Notes: a model not told the origin generated them from the sequence alone. DNA of 15,556 nt from JAIRQX01 sp031556255 (GCA_031556255.1 JAVBTI010000108.1:1-15556), one strand, 5' to 3'. Positions 7,695 to 14,671 are shown, counted from the first letter of the stretch. Program-made: numbers and translations.

Positions 7695-9348
7695 ATTGCA
7701 CCCGGGTGCTGTCGCCACCCATGTTGTAAAAGAACGCGATCTGCTCCGCTATTTTGCGGAAGGTGCGCGCGCCCGTGTCTCCGCCATATATGGAGGAGCG
7801 CGGGCTTTCATATACCACTACCATCGCCACCCTGGGGTTTTCCACGGGGAAAACGCCGGCAAAGCTGGCGACATATTCGGTTTTGGAGTATGTTTTGGTC
7901 TTCTGGTCTATAACCTGTGCGGTGCCCGTCTTACCGCCTATATTCAAAATACCTGTGCGGGCGCGTTTACCGGTTCCTGTGTCCACGGTGGCCGTAAGCA
8001 TCCCCATGAGTGTGGCGGCTGCCTGTTCACTGATTATCCTTTCAGATGAAGTTTTGGGTTTGGTAACCCTGCCTCCGGAAAGATAGTGATCAATAATAAC
8101 CGGCTGCACGGCCATGCCGCCGTTAGCCACCGCCGCATAGTAGCGAACGATCTGCACCGGCGACACCATGACTTCCTGCCCTATTGATAGCGACGCCTGG
8201 GAGAGTCCTGACCACTTTTTAGGCTCGCGGAGCATGCCGCCTTCCTCGGCGGTGCCCTCTATGCCGGTTTTTTTGCCGAAGCCGTTCCGCACAAGATACT
8301 GGTAGAACTCCTCCCTGTTTACCTTGCTCGTAAGCTGGACGGTGCCGATGTTGCTGGACTTAGTGAACACCTCAAGCTGAGTCAGGCTGGAGTACATATG
8401 TACATCTTTGATATTATGCCCATACAAATTCACGGTTTTAGCCGTGTTTACCTTTGCAGCAGGCTGATACATCCCCTTTTCTATAAGGAAGCCAAAAGTC
8501 ACCGTCTTGAAGATCGAGCCGGGCTCGAATAAATATGAGGTAACATAGTTTTTTGCATTCACTTCTGCATTTTTTGACGAGGTCGCCGCGGCAGCCACTA
8601 TAATCTCACCGGTCTTAACGTCCATGGCGAGAACTATCCCTTTTTTGGCCTGAAACTCTGCCAGATCTGTTTTCAATATGCGTTCCGCCAGCCCCTGCAT
8701 CTGTATATCCACGGTAAGATATACCGCGCTGTCCGGCTGGGTTTTCACGGCCCTGTCGTCAAAGAGAATCAGTTTGCCGCGGGAATCGCGAATGGTGTTA
8801 ACGGGAATCACCGTCCCCGCGAGAATTTTGTCCGCGTAGTATTCTATCCCCGACAAGCCCTGGTTATCCACTCCGGTGAACCCGAGAACTCCGGCAAGCA
8901 TATCGCCTTCGGGATAGAACCGCGCGTCCTCGAAGCAGTATTCCAGCCCGGGAATCGCTTTTTTGAGCGCTTCAGCGCGCCCTATGTCGATCCTCCGCTC
9001 TATCCAGACAAAACTGTTCTTACTCATCAGCGCCGTTTTTGTCACAGGTCTCAATTTAATACCTTTGCCCTGCAGGGCCTTAACAAATGCTTCCGGGTTG
9101 TCAAGATTGCGGCCGAACGTATATAAAGAAGCGGTTTTATGATTCTGCGCCAGCGGTTTGCCGGTACGGTCAACGATAAGTCCTCTGTCTTTGGTAAAAG
9201 TAATATTGGCATTAGACTGCACATCCACAAGTCTTTCGTAAAAACTGTGTTTCACCACCTGTAGATAAAAAAGACGCGAACCCGCAGCCAGAAATACCAG
9301 AATACTGAACAAACTGAAGAGTCTGAGCAACATCCTATCGTTGAACAT
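7681..9348 (-). CDS. ftsI: FtsI (PBP3-type), septal peptidoglycan D,D-transpeptidase
   Basis: FtsI is the class B penicillin-binding protein that cross-links septal peptidoglycan, paired with FtsW. It has 555 residues: a short cytoplasmic tail, one membrane anchor (about 7-29), a pedestal domain including RGLIVDRTGKPLA (55-67), and a C-terminal transpeptidase domain. The three active-site motifs are present: SIFK with nucleophile S278, SSN (331-333) and KTGTAQ (473-478). There is no PASTA domain at the C terminus, which fits a Gram-negative FtsI rather than SpoVD or PBP2x. ATG 9348 has AGGAGGGG upstream and overlaps the end of ftsL by 14 bases; an ATG five codons later is less likely. The end overlaps murE. 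Confidence 0.96.
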   Translation of the reverse strand: MFNDRMLLRLFSLFSILVFLAAGSRLFYLQVVKHSFYERLVDVQSNANITFTKDRGLIVDRTGKPLAQNHKTASLYTFGRNLDNPEAFVKALQGKGIKLRPVTKTALMSKNSFVWIERRIDIGRAEALKKAIPGLEYCFEDARFYPEGDMLAGVLGFTGVDNQGLSGIEYYADKILAGTVIPVNTIRDSRGKLILFDDRAVKTQPDSAVYLTVDIQMQGLAERILKTDLAEFQAKKGIVLAMDVKTGEIIVAAAATSSKNAEVNAKNYVTSYLFEPGSIFKTVTFGFLIEKGMYQPAAKVNTAKTVNLYGHNIKDVHMYSSLTQLEVFTKSSNIGTVQLTSKVNREEFYQYLVRNGFGKKTGIEGTAEEGGMLREPKKWSGLSQASLSIGQEVMVSPVQIVRYYAAVANGGMAVQPVIIDHYLSGGRVTKPKTSSERIISEQAAATLMGMLTATVDTGTGKRARTGILNIGGKTGTAQVIDQKTKTYSKTEYVASFAGVFPVENPRVAMVVVYESPRSSIYGGDTGARTFRKIAEQIAFFYNMGGDSTRVQYANK

Positions 9349-9634
9349 TGAAGGTTTTCCCCTCCTGCATCAAAATAAACCCTTTATCCGTCGCCAACGG
9401 AAACAGCACTTCTTTGGAAAGCATTGCCGAACGGGCAGCTTCCGACCTTTCGATGCGTATGCGGCGCTGCTCTATTTCCGCCGCCATGCCGGAAAGATCA
9501 TATCCCTTGCTTATGCACCTTCCCCTGGTTATACCCATGGCGAACACAATAATTCCCACGCATACCACAAAAAGCAGCGTCATCTCTTTGAAGTGATTGC
9601 CGCGTTTTTTATTTAACGCGCTGAAATTACTCAT
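9335..9634 (-). CDS. ftsL: FtsL-like small bitopic division protein
   Basis: This 99-residue protein has a short basic cytoplasmic tail (SALNKKRGNHFK), one membrane segment (about 18-35, MTLLFVVCVGIIVFAMGI) and a periplasmic helix rich in charged residues (about 48-75, MAAEIEQRRIRIERSEAARS), then an end containing KGFILMQEGKTFNV. This layout is that of FtsL, which in other bacteria forms a coiled-coil complex with FtsB and FtsQ and activates FtsWI. FtsL sequences are poorly conserved, so the name rests mainly on size, topology and the position between rsmH and ftsI. The ATG overlaps the rsmH stop by four bases (ATGA). Confidence 0.85.
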   Translation of the reverse strand: MSNFSALNKKRGNHFKEMTLLFVVCVGIIVFAMGITRGRCISKGYDLSGMAAEIEQRRIRIERSEAARSAMLSKEVLFPLATDKGFILMQEGKTFNVQR

Positions 9635-10587
9635 ATGACCTTCTCCGCCACCCTCATTTTAGCGCTTCTTGAGAGCGGATTTGCTTTAATTTCCTTTTCT
9701 CCCGGCGTAACCGGCTTTTTGGTGATAACTTTAAACGACGGCACCTTTCCGCACACACACATTGGAAAATCCGGCGGGCATACGCACGGATGCTCGTAAC
9801 GGTTGAGGTATTCTTTCACAAGGCGATCCTCCAGCGAATGAAACGATATAAAGGCCGCCCTGCCACCTTTCGCCACAACCGTGCCGATCTCCCTGAGGAG
9901 CGACTCGATAGCCACAAGCTCCTGATTAACATGTATGCGCAGCGCCTGGAAAGTCTGTGTTGCCGGATGTACGCCCGGCTTGTGGAATTTCATGGGGACG
10001 GCGCTTTTTATGACGGAGGCAAGGTCCAGCGTGGCCGAAAACTGCTTTGACGCCCGCCTTGCAACAATGGCACGGGCTATCCTGCGGAAAAACTTCTCCT
10101 CGCCGTAGCGAAAAATGATCTCCCCTAGAGCTTCCTCGGAATATTTATTCACCACGTCCTTTGCGCTTTCGCCCTGAGTGGTGTCCATGCGCATGTCGAT
10201 AACACCGTCTTTACGGAATGAAAATCCGCGCGCCCCTTCATCCAACTGCCATGAGGAAACGCCGAAATCGGCATACAGGCCGTGTACCTGATTGATCTTT
10301 AATTCTTCCAGAACGGATGATATATAACGGAAGTTCGCGTGGATCACACGCACCTGAGAATCTCCGCGGAACTTCTCGTTAAGACGCTCCACAGCCTGAA
10401 CATCCCTGTCCAGTATAATAAGACTGCCGCCCTTAAGCAGCGCGCGCACCGATTCCGCGTGCCCGCCGCCACCGCCGGTGCAGTCCACATAGATCCCGTC
10501 AGCCGAAATGTTGAGAAACTGAACGAGTTCAGTCTTCAGCACAGGCAAGTGCATATATACCCCCGTATATATAGTTACCGCCTGCAT
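9631..10587 (-). CDS. rsmH: RsmH (MraW), 16S rRNA (cytosine-1402 N4)-methyltransferase
   Basis: RsmH methylates N4 of C1402 in the 16S rRNA decoding centre using S-adenosylmethionine. Length is 318 residues from this start. Visible: the SAM loop YVDCTGGGGGHAES (about 33-46), LIILDRDVQAVERL (about 54-67), GLYADFGVSSWQLD, RGFSFRKDGVIDMRMD, ATQTFQALRIHVNQEL and FISFHSLEDRLVKEYL, all typical of the family. The start is uncertain. ATG 10587 has GGGAGG five bases upstream, within the loop of a small hairpin. ATG 10554 would give the family-like beginning MHLPVLKTEL with a weaker GGGGG site. I keep the longer form because of its ribosome binding site. The stop overlaps ftsL by four bases. Confidence 0.95.
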   Translation of the reverse strand: MQAVTIYTGVYMHLPVLKTELVQFLNISADGIYVDCTGGGGGHAESVRALLKGGSLIILDRDVQAVERLNEKFRGDSQVRVIHANFRYISSVLEELKINQVHGLYADFGVSSWQLDEGARGFSFRKDGVIDMRMDTTQGESAKDVVNKYSEEALGEIIFRYGEEKFFRRIARAIVARRASKQFSATLDLASVIKSAVPMKFHKPGVHPATQTFQALRIHVNQELVAIESLLREIGTVVAKGGRAAFISFHSLEDRLVKEYLNRYEHPCVCPPDFPMCVCGKVPSFKVITKKPVTPGEKEIKANPLSRSAKMRVAEKVI

Positions 10588-10588
10588 A

Positions 10589-10603
10589 CCCGCCTCCCGC
10601 GGG
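10589..10603 (-). promoter_or_regulatory. Hairpin presenting the rsmH ribosome binding site
   Basis: On the mRNA strand the arms CCCGC and GCGGG form a perfect 5-bp stem around the loop GGGAG, ending two bases before ATG 10587. The loop contains most of the Shine-Dalgarno sequence GGGAGG. Such a hairpin could present the site or limit its access. The structure is seen in the sequence; a regulatory role is inferred. If the true start is ATG 10554, the hairpin is only leader sequence. Confidence 0.4.
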
Positions 10604-10619
10604 CACGCACATCAAAAAG

Positions 10620-11063
10620 TCAGAGATACAGTTTGTTAAACTGGTTGCCCAACCCCTCATCACCGTCGTCGGGAAACTCCGTTGCCATTTCAGCATCCCA
10701 ACGGCTTTTATCCCATATCTCTACCCTGTCGTTCATACCGACTATCACACACTCACCGGTCAACCCCGCCTTTGCCCGCAGGGCCGGTGAAATTAATATT
10801 CTGCCTTGTTTGTCAACGCTGACGTCCTCGGTACTGGCGCTGATTTTGCGCGCGGCGACGGCCTCCTTCCTGGTCTGCGGGTTTATTTCTTTTTCGAACT
10901 TCTCCCACTCCTGTGTCGGAAATGCCGCCAGAAAAGCTCTGCCGACGGTCAGCACCATACTTTCATCAGAGTAGTTGCGGCGAAGCACATCCCTAATCTT
11001 CGATGGAATGCTGATTCTACCGCTCTCACTGATTGTATGTACGCTGGAGCCTCTAAAGCCCAT
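10620..11063 (-). CDS. mraZ: MraZ, transcriptional regulator of the dcw operon
   Basis: MraZ is a ring-forming DNA-binding protein with two AbrB-like (swapped-hairpin) half domains that represses its own operon in bacteria where it has been tested. I start at ATG 11063 (147 residues, MGFRGSSVHT); AAAAGG lies 9 bases upstream. A TTG three codons earlier would sit directly on that ribosome binding site. The first half domain carries SESGRISIPSKIR (about 12-24), the second DKQGRILISPALR (about 81-93). The usual DxxxR motif is intact in the second but has Ser in place of Asp in the first. FRGS at the N terminus and a length near 150 are typical. It is first in the operon and lies just downstream of four putative MraZ boxes. 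Confidence 0.95.
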   Translation of the reverse strand: MGFRGSSVHTISESGRISIPSKIRDVLRRNYSDESMVLTVGRAFLAAFPTQEWEKFEKEINPQTRKEAVAARKISASTEDVSVDKQGRILISPALRAKAGLTGECVIVGMNDRVEIWDKSRWDAEMATEFPDDGDEGLGNQFNKLYL

Positions 11064-11090
11064 ATACGCCAACCTTTTATAAGCTTTTCT

Positions 11091-11130
11091 ATTTCATGCC
11101 ATTTTATACCATTTAATGACATTTCATGCC
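11091..11130 (-). promoter_or_regulatory. MraZ operator: four 10-bp direct repeats
   Basis: Reading the minus strand, four boxes TGGCA, TGTCA, TGGTA and TGGCA follow one another with exact 10-base period, separated by the 5-base AT-rich spacers TGAAA, TTAAA and TAAAA. The first and last units are identical. Known MraZ targets in E. coli are TGGGN direct repeats with 5-base spacers, and the mollicute version has an AAAGTGG-type box, so spacing and core agree. The array covers the presumed transcription start just upstream of mraZ, which suits autorepression. Confidence 0.85.
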
Positions 11131-11158
11131 ATATTATATATTTTCCAGCGTTCGTCAA
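11131..11158 (-). promoter_or_regulatory. Candidate sigma-70 promoter of the dcw operon
   Basis: On the minus strand there is a -35 TTGACG (11158-11153) and, 16 bases on, a -10 TAATAT (11136-11131). A better-looking TATAAT (11138-11133) overlaps it but would be only 14 bases from this -35. Transcription would begin near 11124, inside the MraZ-box array, giving a leader of about 60 bases before ATG 11063. Confidence 0.6.
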
Positions 11159-11359
11159 GCATTATTTTTCAGTTTTTTCTGTGGATTCTCTATATTTACA
11201 GGGGGCCTGTTGAAACGCAGCAGGGTGACGACACGTCGAATGCCGCGCCGGACAATGAAAACTACATTTTGATGAATAACGATTGTTGATTTTATTGCTG
11301 GATAAAAAGTATAACTTCCGCTATTACCGCGCGGGCTGGGATTGATGGATTACTTCATT

Positions 11360-11432
11360 CTGGATTCCGGAGCTGTCACCACGGACTAAGCCTGCCCCGG
11401 ACACCGATCCGGGGATCCGGGACCGGCATGAC
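11360..11432. repeat. GC-rich palindromic intergenic repeat
   Basis: CTGGATTCCGG is followed by TGTCA, then a 7-bp hairpin (arms CCCCGGA 11395-11401 and TCCGGGG 11408-11414, loop CACCGA), then GGATCCGGGACCGGCATGAC. The GGAT-CCGG...TGTCA/TGAC arrangement appears twice and resembles the widespread family of dispersed GGATTCCGG...ATGAC intergenic repeats. No poly-U follows the hairpin on the minus strand, so it is not a standard terminator for the kinase operon, although it may still slow transcription or protect the 3' end. Confidence 0.5.
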
Positions 11433-11477
11433 GAGAAACGCAGCCCAACCGCATGACGTTCGAGTTAATACGGCAAC

Positions 11478-12815
11478 TTACACAACAGGCAAACTAACGG
11501 TAAACCTTGTATACTGCCCCGGCGCACTCTCCACCGACACCGTGCCCTTATGCGCCGCAACTATCCACTCCACGATAGCAAGCCCTAATCCGGAGCCTTC
11601 GCCGGAGCGCGCCTTGTCGGCCCTGTAGAACCGCTCGAAGATATGCGGCAGATCTTCCGGGGCAATCCCCCTGCCATTGTCGGAAACCGTCAGCAGCGCA
11701 CGCCCGCTTTCCGCCCGCAGCACCACCTTTATATGGCCGTCCTGCCTGTTATAACGCACGGCGTTGTCCAAAAGGTTCACAATCAGCCTTATCAGGAGCA
11801 GCTGATCTCCCATTAAAACTATACCGGGTTCGATATCTTTCTCGACAGTTATTCCGGCCGCATTGGCCTGTGCTTCTGAAGCGGCGTCCTCGGTGATAAG
11901 AGACAGATCCACCCGCTGCCGCTCCGGCTCTTTATTACCTCTCGCAAGGGTAAGCATGGCGGAGATCATATTCTGCATTTGGATACCCTTTTTGCGGATC
12001 ACCCGCAGGGCGTGCATGGCGCTCTCCGCGTCCGTGTTATCCAACGCTTCCTCCGCGTGGGCGAGGATCACCGTGACCGGGGTGCGCAGCTCGTGCGATA
12101 CATCGGAGGTAAAACGCGCCTCCCTGTCAAACGCTTTCTGGAGGCCGGCCGCCATATTATTGAAGGTCGCCGCCAGTTCCCCCACCTCATCTTTGCCTCC
12201 ATAGAGATCTATCCTGCCGGACAGGTTTCCCTTTTCGATGGTTTTTGCAGCATCCGTGATCTTCTTCACCGGAGCAAGCGCACGCCCGGCAATGAAAAGC
12301 CCCCCCGCGCCCGCAATCAGTATGCAGGGCAGAAAGGCCGCAATGCCAGTTATAAGAAGCTTATTCAGTACCGAATAAACGGATTCCAGCGGCAGGAGCA
12401 CCCTTATATATCCTACTGAATCCGCGTATCCGTATGGATAGGCATTCTGGTCAAGAACGAACCACTCCGCACCGTCGTGTTCTATCAATCTGGTATTATA
12501 TTCCACTGGGATATCGTCCATCCACAGCACACGGCGCCCGTCGATCCACTTCCCATCCGGATCGTAGAGGGCATAGAGAAGCCCGCCGGTGAGGCGCTGC
12601 TCCTGCGCGTCATCCATATCAATCAAAAAACGACCGCGGTAGTTTTTCACCTCATCCGCCACGGTGAGCGCGTCTTTTTCGACGTTTATACGGCTCTGCT
12701 CCAGAAGGGTGTTTTTGGTGATGAAATAGACCAGCGTGAAGCCCGCGCAGAGAAAGAGCATCAGCATCAGACTGTACCAGAGCGCCAGCTTGCGGCGGAT
12801 AGTGAACGCCGCCAT
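11478..12815 (-). CDS. Sensor histidine kinase, OmpR-partner type
   Basis: This 445-residue membrane kinase autophosphorylates and passes phosphate to the adjacent response regulator. Domains in order: membrane segment 1 (about 10-33), a periplasmic sensor region (about 34-150) without a recognised fold, membrane segment 2 (about 152-177), HAMP (about 178-230), HisKA with SHELRTP and phosphorylation site H241, then the HATPase with N box NLLDNAVRYN (347-356), G1 DNGRGI (379-384), F box FERFYRAD (393-400) and G2 GEGSGLGL (405-412). All catalytic motifs are intact. The ATG shares one base with the regulator's stop (TAATG), with GAGG upstream, so the pair is co-translated. Neighbouring secreted BOF and PepSY proteins suggest envelope or metal sensing as in QseC-like systems, but the ligand cannot be read from sequence. 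Confidence 0.93.
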   Translation of the reverse strand: MAAFTIRRKLALWYSLMLMLFLCAGFTLVYFITKNTLLEQSRINVEKDALTVADEVKNYRGRFLIDMDDAQEQRLTGGLLYALYDPDGKWIDGRRVLWMDDIPVEYNTRLIEHDGAEWFVLDQNAYPYGYADSVGYIRVLLPLESVYSVLNKLLITGIAAFLPCILIAGAGGLFIAGRALAPVKKITDAAKTIEKGNLSGRIDLYGGKDEVGELAATFNNMAAGLQKAFDREARFTSDVSHELRTPVTVILAHAEEALDNTDAESAMHALRVIRKKGIQMQNMISAMLTLARGNKEPERQRVDLSLITEDAASEAQANAAGITVEKDIEPGIVLMGDQLLLIRLIVNLLDNAVRYNRQDGHIKVVLRAESGRALLTVSDNGRGIAPEDLPHIFERFYRADKARSGEGSGLGLAIVEWIVAAHKGTVSVESAPGQYTRFTVSLPVV

Positions 12816-13486
12816 TATTCCGCCCTCATTACGTAACCCACGCCACGCAGGGTCTGGATCAGCCTCGGTTCAAAGCCTTCGTCCACCTTGCGCCGCAGAT
12901 AGCGTATATAGACGTCCACCACGTTGGAATCGTTGTCGAAATCGTAGCCCCAGACGTATTCTATAATCTGGTTGCGTGTCAGAACCCTGCCGGGATTGCG
13001 CATGAAGTATTCCAGCATTGTATACTCCTTCGCCGCAAGTTCTATGGGCTTCCCGTCCCGGTGTACCTTCCGGGAGGCCGTATCCATCCGGAGGTTTTCA
13101 AAGCTGATGATGTCGCTGCCTCCGCCCTCCCGCCTGCGCAGGAGCGCCCTTAGCCGGGCGGACAGTTCGCCGTGGGCAAAGGGCTTTGTAAGATAATCGT
13201 CCGCACCGCTGTCCAACCCTTTTATCCTGTCTTCCACCGTGTCTTTGGCGGTCAGGAGGAGCACGGGTGTGGCGATATTGCGGCTTCTCATGCTTTTCAG
13301 CACCGAAAGGCCGTCCCGCTCCGGCAGCATTATATCCAGCACCACGCAGTCATACTCGCCAGAATCCAGATACAGGAGGGCCGTTTCACCGTCACCGGCC
13401 GCGTCTACGTTATACTGTTCCTTGCCAAGCCTGCGCTGCAGCAGCTCCCGCAGGTCGGCGTCGTCCTCCACTATAAGAATGCGCAT
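12815..13486 (-). CDS. OmpR/PhoB-family response regulator
   Basis: This is a 223-residue DNA-binding response regulator. The receiver domain (1-115) has the acidic pair D8-D9 (VEDDAD), phospho-acceptor D51 (VVLDIMLPERDG), conserved T79 and K101 (YLTKPF). The C-terminal winged helix (about 125-220) has ELAAKEYTMLEYFMRNPGRVLTR in its first half and the recognition-helix region VVDVYIRYLRRKVD, ending RGVGYVMR as usual in this family. It lies 3 bases after the PepSY gene stop and overlaps the kinase start by one base, so it belongs to the BOF-PepSY-regulator-kinase operon. The domain make-up resembles QseB, PmrA and CusR; I do not assign a symbol. It probably regulates its own operon. Confidence 0.94.
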   Translation of the reverse strand: MRILIVEDDADLRELLQRRLGKEQYNVDAAGDGETALLYLDSGEYDCVVLDIMLPERDGLSVLKSMRSRNIATPVLLLTAKDTVEDRIKGLDSGADDYLTKPFAHGELSARLRALLRRREGGGSDIISFENLRMDTASRKVHRDGKPIELAAKEYTMLEYFMRNPGRVLTRNQIIEYVWGYDFDNDSNVVDVYIRYLRRKVDEGFEPRLIQTLRGVGYVMRAE

Positions 13487-13489
13487 GGC

Positions 13490-14173
13490 TCATCTCACCG
13501 CCTCTGTTCGCAGAATACGCCCGCTGCCTGCGTCCACCTTGACCTCATAGAGTCGCAGCGCGTCAGATATTAAAGTTACCTCGTAATGCAGGCGTTCATC
13601 GTCTTCGTCGAGCACTGAGTAGAGCGCTTCTCCGCCGACGGCGTCTGTAGCGGCCTTCTCCGCCTGGGCCAATGTTATCGCCGGCTTGTTGACGAACTGC
13701 TCATCCAGCTTCAGCGAGATCAATCCACCGGTAATACCGTCCACAAGGGCTTCGTACGGATAGCCCGCGGTGTCCGCCATCTCTATTTTATAAACAGGCT
13801 TCCCGCCCCTGGCGTGAAGGGAGGATTCGATTATTTTGCCAGCCAGCGCCCTGTTTACCGCCGCCGCCGCCTCACCGTGGCTAACCTTCACCTGCCGAAG
13901 GACCGCTGCTCTGTCGGAGGCGATCTTTTCATATTTTAACCTTATCAGATCACCGGTTTCGGCATCAATCAGCGCAATACGCAGTGTGTCACCGTCAAGT
14001 GTTTTTATTTCATATACGGGCGCGTTTTTCCCTCCCTCCAGTTCAGTCCCGAGCAGGATGCCGGAGATATGTTTTTTTGAATGCTCAAAGGCCTCCTGAC
14101 CGGTCAGAATGGCAGGGGCGGCATAAGCCGCCGCCGCTGTGAAGAAAGAAAGTACTATTAAAAGTTTTTTCAT
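13490..14173 (-). CDS. Secreted protein with about three PepSY repeats
   Basis: The 227-residue protein starts with a signal peptide (basic MKK, hydrophobic 4-17, probable cleavage after AYA at 16-18). The mature part contains three related units of about 65 residues, each ending in a strand-turn motif: ALIDAETGDLIRLK (67-80), ALVDGITGGLISLK (142-155) and VKVDAGSGRILRTE (211-224). D-x-x-TG/SG-x-x-I is the hallmark of PepSY domains. PepSY proteins occur in the periplasm, often beside two-component systems, and are thought to modulate proteases or sensors; the exact role is unknown. The gene follows the BOF gene after 41 bases and precedes the response regulator by 3. It is possibly an accessory to the sensor kinase. 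ATG start with GAGGT 9 bases upstream. Confidence 0.85.
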   Translation of the reverse strand: MKKLLIVLSFFTAAAAYAAPAILTGQEAFEHSKKHISGILLGTELEGGKNAPVYEIKTLDGDTLRIALIDAETGDLIRLKYEKIASDRAAVLRQVKVSHGEAAAAVNRALAGKIIESSLHARGGKPVYKIEMADTAGYPYEALVDGITGGLISLKLDEQFVNKPAITLAQAEKAATDAVGGEALYSVLDEDDERLHYEVTLISDALRLYEVKVDAGSGRILRTEAVR

Positions 14174-14214
14174 CGTTTATTACCTCGACGATTTATTGCC
14201 GCAGGCCGCGCGGA

Positions 14215-14547
14215 TTACCTGCCGATACTTTTAACTTCCACTTCCCTGTCGAAAAAGTCCTTGTCAATTTTACCGACGATAACCACCGTGTCGTCAGGCC
14301 CGGCGGTAAAGCCGTTCCACATGCGGTTTTTGATCTCCACCTCGATTGTGCCGGTTTCGTCGGTGAAACTATACTTGTTACCGCCGATGTGTTTGGTAAT
14401 CTTGCCGGTCAGGGTAACGTAAGTGTCATCGGCCATATCCAGAGCTTCTTTGACCGTCGCTTTCGCGCCGGACGGCCCGGTGTACTGCGCCATCGCCGTT
14501 GCGGCGAGAACCATGCAAAATAACACTGTGAGAACTATTTTTTTCAT
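14215..14547 (-). CDS. YgiW/YdeI-type BOF (OB-fold) periplasmic protein
   Basis: This is a 110-residue exported protein with a signal peptide (1-20, cleavage after AMA). The mature chain begins QYTGPSGAKATVKEAL and carries DDTYVTLTGKITKHIGGNKYSFTDETGTIEVEI, then MWNGFTAGPDDTVVIVGKID, which match the bacterial OB-fold (BOF) family including E. coli YgiW. These proteins are linked to stress tolerance and possibly small-molecule or cation binding in the periplasm; no enzymatic activity is established. An excellent ribosome binding site (AAAGGAGG) lies 6 bases before the ATG. It is the first gene of an operon with a PepSY protein and a two-component system, which parallels ygiW-qseB-qseC in enterobacteria. 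Family assignment is firm, function is not. Confidence 0.9.
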   Translation of the reverse strand: MKKIVLTVLFCMVLAATAMAQYTGPSGAKATVKEALDMADDTYVTLTGKITKHIGGNKYSFTDETGTIEVEIKNRMWNGFTAGPDDTVVIVGKIDKDFFDREVEVKSIGR

Positions 14548-14612
14548 AAGGTGCCTCCTTTGTTATTTAACAAGATAGGCACGAAGATTAAATTAAAATT
14601 AAAAACACGGTA

Positions 14613-14633
14613 AAAAAATAAAATTTATTTTTT
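14613..14633. promoter_or_regulatory. Perfect AT-rich palindrome in the BOF operon leader
   Basis: The arms AAAAAATAAA (14613-14622) and TTTATTTTTT (14624-14633) are perfect reverse complements around a single A. The palindrome lies just downstream of the predicted transcription start (near 14636) of the minus-strand operon. It could be an operator. In such AT-rich DNA it might also be chance. Confidence 0.35.
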
Positions 14634-14639
14634 CGCCTT

Positions 14640-14667
14640 TTGATCTTAGATGTTTGCCGCGTATATT
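14640..14667 (+). promoter_or_regulatory. Candidate mazG promoter
   Basis: -35 TTGATC (14640-14645) and -10 TATATT (14662-14667) are separated by 16 bases, which fits a sigma-70 promoter. The leader before the mazG ATG would be about 60 bases. It occupies the same DNA as the opposing promoter. Confidence 0.5.
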
Positions 14668-14671
14668 TCAA
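14643..14671 (-). promoter_or_regulatory. Candidate promoter of the BOF-PepSY-two-component operon
   Basis: On the minus strand, -35 TTGAAA (14671-14666) is followed after exactly 17 bases by -10 TAAGAT (14648-14643). Start of transcription would be near 14636, giving a leader of about 89 bases, AT-rich and including a perfect palindrome. It overlaps the candidate mazG promoter head to head. Confidence 0.55.

Larger units (their letters stand above)
11064..11477. other. Intergenic region between the histidine kinase gene and mraZ
   Basis: These 414 bases contain no credible gene. The right-hand operon ends here and the dcw operon begins, both on the minus strand. The part next to mraZ (11064-11158) holds the mraZ leader, the MraZ-box array and a promoter. 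The middle (11159-11340) is AT-richer and shows nothing firm beyond a 5-bp inverted repeat, ACAGG and CCTGT, near 11199-11211. The left part (about 11360-11432) is a GC-rich palindromic repeat. The decamer GAAACGCAGC occurs twice, at 11212-11221 and 11435-11444 approximately, on either side of the repeat. Confidence 0.7.

Noticed and set aside
11091..11130. CRISPR-like or simple tandem repeat
   Set aside because: The units are only 10 bases with 5-base spacers and sit exactly at the mraZ promoter, which matches MraZ boxes; there are no cas genes.
11395..11414. Rho-independent terminator for the kinase operon
   Set aside because: The 7-bp GC hairpin is good but no T-run follows it on the minus strand; the context fits a dispersed repeat better.
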